From NCBI GenBank assembly GCA_964547415.1, contig CAZJNX010000133.1, forward strand, positions 1-13,761: DNA of 13,761 bases, given 5' to 3'. Below, one piece after another: positions 1-5,267 of the stretch. The notes below the pieces were generated by a model. That model made no database searches, had not been told where the DNA came from, and was given only the letters and a program-made list of their open reading frames with translations. Made by a program: the position numbers and the translations under genes. This stretch comes from CAZJNX01 sp964547415 (GTDB taxonomy: Bacteria; Pseudomonadota; Alphaproteobacteria; Rhizobiales; Amorphaceae). Position 1 is the first letter of the stretch; each line of letters starts with the position of its first letter.

Positions 1-422
1 GCCATCGCGTCGGGCACCAGGACGAACTCGGCCTGGGTGCCGTCGATGGTGTTGCCGAAGCGCCAGCCGCCCATGGGCTTCAGGCCGTGGGCGCAGCTCT
101 GCCCGTCCTGGGAGTGGAGCCCGTCGAGGCAGGCGTTGGAGTAGCCGCTCGGGCAGATGGCGCCGGCGATGACCCGCTCGCCCTCCCGGTAGCCCGACAC
201 GTTGCGGCCGAGCTTCTCGATGACGCCGACCGGCTCGTGGCCGATGGTGAGGCCCTTGGCGACGGGATATTCGCCCTTCACGATGTGGACGTCGGTCCCG
301 CAGATGGTTGTGGTGGTGATCCTCACGAGCGCGTCGTTCGGCCCGACGTCGGGCACGGGCTTGTCGTCGAGGGCGATCCGCCCCGGCTCCACGAACACGG
401 TCGCCTTCATCATCTCGGCCAT
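1..422 (-). CDS. Zinc-dependent alcohol dehydrogenase, N-terminal part (runs off the left edge)
   Basis: Medium-chain zinc alcohol dehydrogenase of the NAD(P)-dependent type, which oxidises primary or secondary alcohols in the cytoplasm. Only residues 1-140 are in the window; the Rossmann cofactor domain lies outside. The GroES-like catalytic domain shows Cys41 in TTTTICGTDVH and His62-Glu63 in TIGHEPVGVIE, the usual catalytic zinc ligands, and then the stretch PMGGWRFGNTIDGTQAEFVLVPDAM, typical of this subfamily. The four-cysteine lobe of a structural zinc is not complete (only Cys90, Cys98 and Cys110 are seen). The start was placed at 422 because GGGAGG lies 7 bases upstream; in-frame ATGs at 413 and 410 are alternatives. 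The family is confident. The exact substrate cannot be read from this half. Confidence 0.9.
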   Translation of the reverse strand, partial: MAEMMKATVFVEPGRIALDDKPVPDVGPNDALVRITTTTICGTDVHIVKGEYPVAKGLTIGHEPVGVIEKLGRNVSGYREGERVIAGAICPSGYSNACLDGLHSQDGQSCAHGLKPMGGWRFGNTIDGTQAEFVLVPDAM

Positions 423-508
423 CTCGTTCCTCCCGGCAGCCGATCCTCGAACGGATGCGTCATGGTAACGCTGGCGGGCGCGCGGCGATACCGCCTCCGC
501 GTTGTCCT

Positions 509-1015
509 TCACCGGGCCGGGGGCCCTTCGCGGAGGGGCTTCTGGTCGGGGACGACGACGTAGTGGCAGCGCGGGAAACGGGCGTTCGGGTGGGCGAAAA
601 GAAGGCCGCCCGGCACCACGAGCCTCGGCATCAGGACGCGCTGCGGGTAGGGCGCCTCGTCCGCTTCGAGGGCGGGTCCTTCCAGGTCGGCGCTGAGGAG
701 GTCGGCGAGCCCGTCCCGCGCGAGGGCCGTCTCGAGGAGCGCGGCGAGGGCGGCGAACGGGCAGTCTTCCGCCCGCGCGTATCCCTCGTCGTGGGTGAGG
801 ACGGGGTTCGCCTCGCCCCAGTCCACGTGCTCGAGGAGGAAGCACGCGCAGGTGAGCCCGGGACCGTCCCCGTCCTTCTGGCCGACGGCGTAGACGTGGC
901 GCCGGGCGCGCAGCGGCGGCGGCACGAACGGCGCCGGCTCGATGCCGAGGCCGTTGCGGCCGGTGGCGGGCGGGTCGAGCGGCCGGTGGGTGGCGATGTA
1001 GATGCCGACGCACAT
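509..1015 (-). CDS. Hypothetical protein, 168 residues
   Basis: I do not recognise a named family. The protein starts MCVGIYIATHRPL and has a central HVYAVGQKDGDGPGLTCACF segment, an acidic Ala/Leu-rich middle (residues 85-125), and a basic end closing with CHYVVVPDQKPLREG. Its cysteines are at 2, 56, 58, 85 and 150. There is no signal peptide and no membrane segment, so it is probably cytosolic. The start at 1015 is supported by a GGGGGGAGA purine run about 9 bases upstream. The overlapping plus-strand frame is Arg/Gly/Val-rich with no recognisable motif, so the minus strand was chosen. The N-terminal MCxxIYIATxRPL pattern recalls small conserved proteins of unknown function from alphaproteobacteria, but this is from memory and weak. 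Confidence 0.7.
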   Translation of the reverse strand: MCVGIYIATHRPLDPPATGRNGLGIEPAPFVPPPLRARRHVYAVGQKDGDGPGLTCACFLLEHVDWGEANPVLTHDEGYARAEDCPFAALAALLETALARDGLADLLSADLEGPALEADEAPYPQRVLMPRLVVPGGLLFAHPNARFPRCHYVVVPDQKPLREGPPAR

Positions 1016-1042
1016 GGGACGGTCTCCCCCCTTTGCGCCGCC

Positions 1043-1114
1043 TCACTTGCGCGGCGTCTTCCGCACGAGCCCGTCAATCGCCTGCGGGTTCCGCTGCGGG
1101 TCGTGCCTCTCTTC
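1043..1114 (-). pseudogene. Diverged copy of the gatB 3' end (C-terminal tail fragment)
   Basis: A 24-codon frame, closed by TGA at 1043 and bounded upstream by the TAG of the antitoxin relic, encodes NPQAIDGLVRKTPRK at its end. The intact gatB ends NPQAVNGIVRKKLGVE. On the DNA, 1058-1091 and 1646-1679 match at 29 of 34 positions in direct orientation. The replacements are conservative (V/I, N/D, I/L), so the piece looks like a once-coding homologue of the GatB YqeY-domain tail. It has no start of its own. An alternative is that it is the original tail of the antitoxin gene, cut off by the TAG, but that does not explain the match to gatB. Confidence 0.55.
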
Positions 1115-1442
1115 CTACCGCCGCTCCCCCTCCTCGCCGAAGCCGGAGAGCGTGACCGGCGGGCGCCCCGGAAACGCCACCACGAGGCGGAGCGCGCCGT
1201 TCATGGCCCTCGATGGTGCCGCGGCGCATCGACGGGAGGAGGTCGCTGCGCCGTTCCATCTGCGCCACCGTCGCCTGCCGCACGCCGAGGGCCTCGGCGC
1301 GCTCGGCCTGCGTCACGGCGCGCGCCCTGCGCAGCTCGGCGAGCGTCAGCGTCTCGCCGTTGAGCCGCGCCGCCTCGGCCTCGATCCGCGCCCGCCGCTC
1401 CGGGTCGAGCCGGGTCAGCTTGTCGGAAAGCGTCGTCGCCAT
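1115..1442 (-). pseudogene. Frameshifted XRE/HigA-type antitoxin
   Basis: Helix-turn-helix antitoxin of a type II toxin-antitoxin module, normally a repressor that also neutralises its RelE/HigB-like toxin. It reads MATTLSDKLTRLDPERRARIEAEA, then a Cro/C1-type HTH (LTLAELRRARAVTQAERAEALGVRQATVAQMERRSDLL). After GTIE the frame is lost: one extra base in the CCC run at 1207-1209 (plus strand) shifts it. Removing it restores AMNGALRLVVAFPGRPPVTL and a TAG at 1115, giving the usual C-terminus of about 110 residues. The start at 1442 has AGGAG 8 bases upstream and lies 4 bases after the toxin relic's stop. It could also be a sequencing error in a C run, but the broken toxin next to it favours real decay. 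Confidence 0.8.
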
Positions 1443-1446
1443 CGTC

Positions 1447-1562
1447 TCACTCCTGCGGATCGGCGAGGGACGCATCGTAGCGGTCGTCCGCGACGGCGAT
1501 CGATTGCTGCAAAAGCGCCGCCCTGCGACCCCCTCGAAGGCGGGATGGAAGACGACCGTCCA
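1447..1562 (-). pseudogene. Remnant of a RelE/HigB-like toxin (internal deletion plus frameshift)
   Basis: Just upstream of the antitoxin, two ends of a phage Gp49/HigB-like mRNA-interferase family toxin can be read. The first is WTVVFHPAFE at 1562-1533, the typical beginning. After a few codons it continues as RRF, then one frame over as IAVADDRYDASLADPQE followed by TGA at 1447, matching the family's end (RFYRALIxxADxRYDxHLAxL). Full-length relatives are about 110-120 residues, so roughly 80 internal residues are gone. No ATG precedes the Trp codon. The toxin order (toxin first, antitoxin 4 bases behind) is normal for this module type. Family assignment is from recognised patterns, not a search. 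Confidence 0.65.
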
Positions 1563-1582
1563 GTCCCGTAAACCACGCAGAC

Positions 1583-1611
1583 CTACAGGATGACGCCGTT
1601 ATCGGGTCAAG
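1583..1611 (-). promoter_or_regulatory. Candidate promoter of the toxin-antitoxin relic
   Basis: On the minus strand CTTGAC (1611-1606) is followed after 17 bases by CTGTAG (1588-1583). This fits the alphaproteobacterial -35/-10 pattern well at -35 and partly at -10. It lies between the gatB stop and the toxin remnant and would start transcription about 14 bases before the toxin's first recognisable codon. It seems to have survived while the coding part decayed. Confidence 0.4.
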
Positions 1612-1627
1612 CCTGTTCGGGCCGGCC

Positions 1628-3115
1628 CTACTCCACGCCCAGCTTCTTGCGCACGATCCCGTTCACCGCCTGCGGGTTCGCCTTGCCGCCCGTCGCCTTC
1701 ATCACCTGCCCCACGAACCAGCCCGCGAGGTTCGGCTTCTGCAGGGCCTGCTGGGCCTTGTCCGGGTTCGCGGCGATCACCTCGTCCACCGCCTTCTCGA
1801 TGGCGCCGGTGTCGGTCACCTGCTTCATCCCCCGCGCCTCGACGATCGCCGCCGGGTCGCCGCCCTCGGTCCACACGATCTCGAAGAGGTCCTTGGCGAT
1901 CTTGCCGGAGATGGTGCCGGCCGCCACGAGGTCGATGATCGCGCCGAGCTGCGCCGCCGACACCGGGCTCTCCTCCACCGACAGGCCCTCCTCGTTGAGG
2001 CGGCCGAACAGCTCGTTGATCACCCAGTTGGCCGCCGTCTTGCCGTCGCGACCCTTCGCCACCGCCTCGAAGTAGTCGACGGAGGCCTTGTCGGCGACGA
2101 GGACGGAGGCGTCGTAGGCCGGAAGGCCGTACTCCACCATGAAGCGGGCCTTCTTCTCGTCGGGAAGCTCCGGCAGGTTCTTCGCCAGCTCGTCCACCCA
2201 CGCCTGCTTCAGGACGAGGGGCAAAAGGTCCGGGTCGGGGAAGTAGCGGTAGTCGTGCGCCTCCTCCTTGGAGCGCATGGAGCGCGTCTCGCCCGTCTTC
2301 GGGTCGAACAGGCGCGTTTCCTGGGTGACGATCCCGCCGTCCTCGATGACGGCGATCTGGCGGCGCGCCTCGTACTCGATCGCCTGGCCCGCGAAGCGGA
2401 TCGAGTTGACGTTCTTGATCTCGCAGCGGGTGCCGAACGCTTCGCCCGGGCGGCGCACCGACACGTTGATGTCGGCCCGGAGGTTCCCCTTCTCCATGTC
2501 CGCGTCGGACGTGCCGAGGTAGCGCAGGATGGTGCGGATCTTGGAGATGTACGCCTTCGCCTCGTCGGAGGAGCGCATGTCGGGCTTCGACACGATCTCC
2601 ATCAGCGCGACGCCCGAGCGGTTGAGGTCCACGTAGGACTTCGACGGGTGGAGGTCGTGGATCGACTTGCCCGCGTCCTGTTCCAGGTGCACCCGCTCGA
2701 TGCCGACCTCGATCTCCTCCCCGTCCACCTCGATGACGACCGTCCCCTCGCCGACGATGGGGTGGGCGTACTGGCTGATCTGGTAGCCCTGGGGAAGGTC
2801 CGGGTAGAAGTAGTTCTTCCGGTCGAAGCGGGAGAAGAGGTTGATCTTCGCCTTGAGGCCGAGGCCGGTGCGCACCGCCTGGGCGACGCACGCCTCGTTG
2901 ACGACGGGCAGCATCCCCGGCATCGCCGCGTCCACGAGGGAGACCTGGGTGTTGGGCTCGGCGCCGAAGGCGGTGGCAGCGCCGGAAAACAGCTTGGCGG
3001 CGGTCTGGACCTGGGCGTGGATCTCGAGGCCGATCACCACCTCCCAGTCGTCCACCGCGCCCTTGATGAGGCGCGAGCGCTTGGTCTCGCGCGTGTCCTG
3101 AGGCATCTCGTTCAT
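1628..3115 (-). CDS. gatB: Aspartyl/glutamyl-tRNA amidotransferase subunit B
   Basis: GatB is the tRNA-binding kinase-like subunit of GatCAB, which converts Glu-tRNA(Gln) and/or Asp-tRNA(Asn) to the amidated forms using ammonia from GatA. The 495 residues cover the full family length: VIGLEIHAQ (27-35), RKNYFYPDLPQGYQISQ (99-115), then SYVDLNRSGVALMEIVSKPD of the cradle domain, a helical domain, and a C-terminal YqeY-like tRNA-binding tail ending NPQAVNGIVRKKLGVE. The start at 3115 is preceded by AAGGAA about 10 bases upstream; Met4 is a possible alternative. gatA and gatC are not in the window; gatB is often apart from gatCA in this group. It lies 89 bases behind prfH on the same strand, with a hairpin between. 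Its 3' end has a diverged duplicate at 1043-1114. Confidence 0.98.
   Translation of the reverse strand: MNEMPQDTRETKRSRLIKGAVDDWEVVIGLEIHAQVQTAAKLFSGAATAFGAEPNTQVSLVDAAMPGMLPVVNEACVAQAVRTGLGLKAKINLFSRFDRKNYFYPDLPQGYQISQYAHPIVGEGTVVIEVDGEEIEVGIERVHLEQDAGKSIHDLHPSKSYVDLNRSGVALMEIVSKPDMRSSDEAKAYISKIRTILRYLGTSDADMEKGNLRADINVSVRRPGEAFGTRCEIKNVNSIRFAGQAIEYEARRQIAVIEDGGIVTQETRLFDPKTGETRSMRSKEEAHDYRYFPDPDLLPLVLKQAWVDELAKNLPELPDEKKARFMVEYGLPAYDASVLVADKASVDYFEAVAKGRDGKTAANWVINELFGRLNEEGLSVEESPVSAAQLGAIIDLVAAGTISGKIAKDLFEIVWTEGGDPAAIVEARGMKQVTDTGAIEKAVDEVIAANPDKAQQALQKPNLAGWFVGQVMKATGGKANPQAVNGIVRKKLGVE
1646..1679. repeat. Imperfect direct repeat, gatB copy (partner 1058-1091)
   Basis: This 34-base segment at the end of gatB recurs in the same orientation at 1058-1091 with 29 identities, including the unbroken run CGCCTGCGGGTTC. 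The two copies bracket the toxin-antitoxin relic, about 0.55 kb apart. Confidence 0.7.
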
Positions 3116-3167
3116 GGGTCGGTTCCTTCGTGCCGCGCGCGGCTCGCCCCTTTCCTAGTGCGGGTGC

Positions 3168-3199
3168 GGCCCGGCCGTCCACTCCGGGAGGGCCGGGCC
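3168..3199 (-). terminator. Strong hairpin after prfH, possible terminator
   Basis: GGCCCGGCC (3168-3176) and GGCCGGGCC (3191-3199) form a perfect 9-bp all-GC stem with a 14-base loop, starting 5 bases after the prfH stop. No T tract follows on the minus strand, so it may stabilise the 3' end, attenuate, or do nothing; read-through into gatB is possible. Confidence 0.35.
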
Positions 3200-3204
3200 G
3201 GGCC

Positions 3205-3825
3205 TCACGCCTCGCGGAAATCCGCGCCCCGGAAGGTGCGGCGGGGGTTGCCCCGCTCGAGCGCGGCGTGGAGGCGGTGCTCCTCCTGCTGGCGGGCGGC
3301 GGTGCGGGCCGCCGCGTCGAGGGCGAGGAGGGCGGCAAGGCGCTCGAGCGCCGTCTTGCGGTTGCGGATCTGGGAGCGCTGGTCGCGGGCGAGGACGACG
3401 AGCCCGGTCGGCAGGTGGACGGCGCGCACGGCGCTGTCCGTGGTGTTGACGTGCTGCCCGCCGGGCCCCCCCGCACGCATGGTCTCGAAGCGCACGTCCT
3501 CCGGCGACAGGGGAGGGGGCGCGGCCGCGCCGCCCTCGACGGGAAAGACGCCGACGAACCAGTTGCGCCGCTTGTGGTTCGGCCTGTCCCGGCTCGCCGC
3601 CACCCACAGGATCGTGCCGGTCCAGCGCGCGCAGAAGCGGTCGGCGGCCGGGCCGTGGACGGCGAGGGTGGCCGAGGCGGGGAGCCCATCGACCGCGCGC
3701 GCCGCCACGTCGAGGTCGATGCCGTCCGCCGCCGCCTCCTCCGCCATCCTCGCGAGCACGTTGCCGACGGCGCGGCGGCACTCCACCGGGCCCTTGCCGG
3801 CGGTGACGAGAAGGTGCCGCGTCAT
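3205..3825 (-). CDS. prfH: Peptide chain release factor-like protein PrfH
   Basis: PrfH is a release-factor homologue that lacks the codon-recognition domain of RF1/RF2 but keeps the catalytic GGQ domain. Here GGQ is at residues 122-124 in RAGGPGGQHVNTTDSAVRA. The conserved NHKRRNWFVGVFPVE (83-97) and the basic C-terminal RGNPRRTFRGADF (191-203) are also typical of PrfH. The 206 residues match the usual length of about 200. Its start codon overlaps the stop of rtcB (ATGA at 3825-3822), which means translational coupling. Known for the family: prfH sits beside an RtcB paralogue, and the pair has been reported to rescue ribosomes whose 16S rRNA was cut in the decoding centre, as by colicin E3-type nucleases. 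PrfH is thought to release the stalled peptide so that the rRNA can be religated. Its function here is inferred from sequence and pairing. Confidence 0.95.
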   Translation of the reverse strand: MTRHLLVTAGKGPVECRRAVGNVLARMAEEAAADGIDLDVAARAVDGLPASATLAVHGPAADRFCARWTGTILWVAASRDRPNHKRRNWFVGVFPVEGGAAAPPPLSPEDVRFETMRAGGPGGQHVNTTDSAVRAVHLPTGLVVLARDQRSQIRNRKTALERLAALLALDAAARTAARQQEEHRLHAALERGNPRRTFRGADFREA

Positions 3826-4940
3826 GTCTTTTCCCTCGCCTTCTTGAAGGTGACGACGGGGCGGAAGGCGGCGAGCCGCCGGGCGGCGCCGAGGGCCTCG
3901 AGGTCGGCGACGACGCGCTCGGCGCTCTTGTAGGCCTCCGGCGCCTCCTCGACGAGGAGCGCCCGGTCCTCGCAGATGACGTGGCCGCCGAGGGCCGTGC
4001 GGGTGAGCCGGGCGATGTCGGCCTTCCCCGTGCGCAGGCGCCCGTGCATGGCGGCCCGGTCGTGCTTGCGCCCCGCGCCGTGGGCGAGGGAGGCGAGGGT
4101 GTCGGCCGTCCCGGGCGCCACGAGGTACGAGAGGGTGGCGCGGGAGCCCGCGACCGGCACGAGCGGCGCCGCCACGGCCGCCCCCTTGCGGTGGAGGAAG
4201 GCGCCCGCGTGGGGGCTCACCAGGTTGTGGGGGACGTCGGCGAGGAGGGTGAGGTCCGCCCCGAGGAGGGCGGCGGCCCTTTCGGCCACGATGCGCCGGT
4301 TGAGGGCGGCGAAGGCGACCGCCCGGTCGTGGCCGGCAAGGTACGCGCGGGCCCCCTCGTCGCCGGCCGCAAGGCCCGCCGCCCCGGCGTCGGCCGCGGC
4401 GGCGAGGACCGCCGTGCCGAGGCCGCGGGAGCCGGAATGGACGAGAAGGTGGGCGCGGGTGGCGTCGACGGCGTCCGTCGCCGTCTCCTCCACCACCTGG
4501 AGTTCGCAGAAGTGGTTGCCGCCGCCGATGGTGCCGAGGGCGGGGGCGGGCGCGCCGGAAAGCCCCGCCTCCTCGAGCCGCTCGCCGGCCGGCCCGTCCC
4601 ATTCGCCCTCGAGGGCCGCGAGGCGCCGGGCGGCCTTTTCCGGCTTCAGCTTGCGGGCCGGCAGGTCGAGGGCGAACAGCGCCATGCCGCAGCCGATGTC
4701 GTTGCCGACGAGGCCGGGGTGGAGCGTGTCCGACAGGACCGCGCAGCCGACGGGGCCGTGGCGGCCCGGATGGAGGTCCGGGAAGGCGGCGAGGCGGACG
4801 ACGCCCGGGAGGCGGGCGACGGCGCGAAGCTGGTCCTCCGCGCGGCCGTCGATCCAGGCGGAGGCGGTGTAGATGCGGGCGATCGGCGCCGCGCCGCCGT
4901 CCGGGCGGGCGTCGTCGTCGCCACGAGCGGGATTGCCCAT
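3822..4940 (-). CDS. rtcB: RtcB-family RNA ligase, PrfH-associated paralogue
   Basis: RtcB joins RNA ends carrying 2',3'-cyclic phosphate or 3'-phosphate to 5'-OH ends, using GTP and Mn2+. All landmarks are present in 372 residues: GNDIGCGM with Cys84, GGGNHFCEL with Asn142-His143, VHSGSRGLG with His168, VPHN with His238, the guanylylated-histidine motif HGAGR (His287), and a C-terminal lysine pair at 366-367. It should be catalytically intact. The length is shorter than housekeeping RtcB (about 400-480) and fits the PrfH-linked RtcB2 type. The start at 4940 has AGGA 7 bases upstream. Overlap with prfH shows one operon. No RtcA, archease or RtcR regulator is nearby, so the pair probably acts as a two-gene unit on damaged rRNA rather than on tRNA introns (inference). 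Confidence 0.95.
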   Translation of the reverse strand: MGNPARGDDDARPDGGAAPIARIYTASAWIDGRAEDQLRAVARLPGVVRLAAFPDLHPGRHGPVGCAVLSDTLHPGLVGNDIGCGMALFALDLPARKLKPEKAARRLAALEGEWDGPAGERLEEAGLSGAPAPALGTIGGGNHFCELQVVEETATDAVDATRAHLLVHSGSRGLGTAVLAAAADAGAAGLAAGDEGARAYLAGHDRAVAFAALNRRIVAERAAALLGADLTLLADVPHNLVSPHAGAFLHRKGAAVAAPLVPVAGSRATLSYLVAPGTADTLASLAHGAGRKHDRAAMHGRLRTGKADIARLTRTALGGHVICEDRALLVEEAPEAYKSAERVVADLEALGAARRLAAFRPVVTFKKAREKT

Positions 4941-5115
4941 GGGGTCCTGATCCGTCGTGAAGGGTTCGTCGGTGCCGGGCGCGTGCCCGGCCGCCGGATC
5001 AGCCGCGCGGACGGTCCGTCAGGCGCGGGTCCGGCACGAAGGCGCGTTCATGGGCTGTCCCGTCATGCCGGCGTCCTCCCCTGTCCCGGCGGCGCCGATC
5101 GCCGCCTTGCCCTCG

Positions 5116-5144
5116 AGGATAGGCGGGCGTTGGGCTGGCTGCCA
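5116..5144 (-). promoter_or_regulatory. Candidate promoter of rtcB-prfH
   Basis: On the minus strand TGGCAG (5144-5139) is followed after 17 bases by TATCCT (5121-5116), the only AT-bearing -10-like element in the region. Transcription would begin near 5109, giving a leader of about 170 bases. A sigma-54 site, expected for RtcR-controlled rtcBA operons, was not found. Confidence 0.25.
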
Positions 5145-5161
5145 GTCGCGGAACGCCGGGG

Positions 5162-5177
5162 TGTGATCCCGGTCACG
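5162..5177. promoter_or_regulatory. CRP-like inverted repeat
   Basis: TGTGA-N6-TCACG resembles the CRP half-site arrangement TGTGA-N6-TCACA. Its centre is about 60 bases upstream of the start predicted from the candidate promoter at 5116-5144, a spacing used by class I activator sites. Both elements are short, so this is suggestive only. Confidence 0.25.
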
Positions 5178-5205
5178 CGGTGCCGGGTCGCCGGACGGGC
5201 CGCGG

Positions 5206-5229
5206 CCGTCCCCCGGTCCCCGGGGACGG
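5206..5229 (-). terminator. GC hairpin downstream of the RTX gene, possible terminator
   Basis: CCGTCCCC (5206-5213) and GGGGACGG (5222-5229) form a perfect 8-bp stem with an 8-base loop about 40 bases after the stop of the RTX gene. There is no T tract, so a Rho-independent role is uncertain. Confidence 0.25.
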
Positions 5230-5267
5230 GCGCCGGCCCCGCGCGCCCCGGGCGCTGCGAGCGGCCG

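Larger units (their letters stand above)
4941..5267. other. Intergenic region upstream of rtcB
   Basis: This stretch of 327 bases has no convincing gene; the short plus-strand frame at 4957-5166 has no family resemblance. It holds a candidate promoter (5116-5144), a CRP-like palindrome (5162-5177) and a GC hairpin (5206-5229) that may end the upstream RTX transcript. Confidence 0.6.

Noticed and set aside
1074..1475. The antitoxin as an intact 133-residue protein starting at 1475
   Set aside because: Its first 11 residues are the toxin remnant's 3' end read in another frame, and its last ~50 residues are out of frame with the family; the family C-terminus appears after a one-base shift.
5120..5150. 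TGGCAG near the rtcB promoter as a sigma-54 site
   Set aside because: The GC of the -12 TTGC element is missing at the required spacing.
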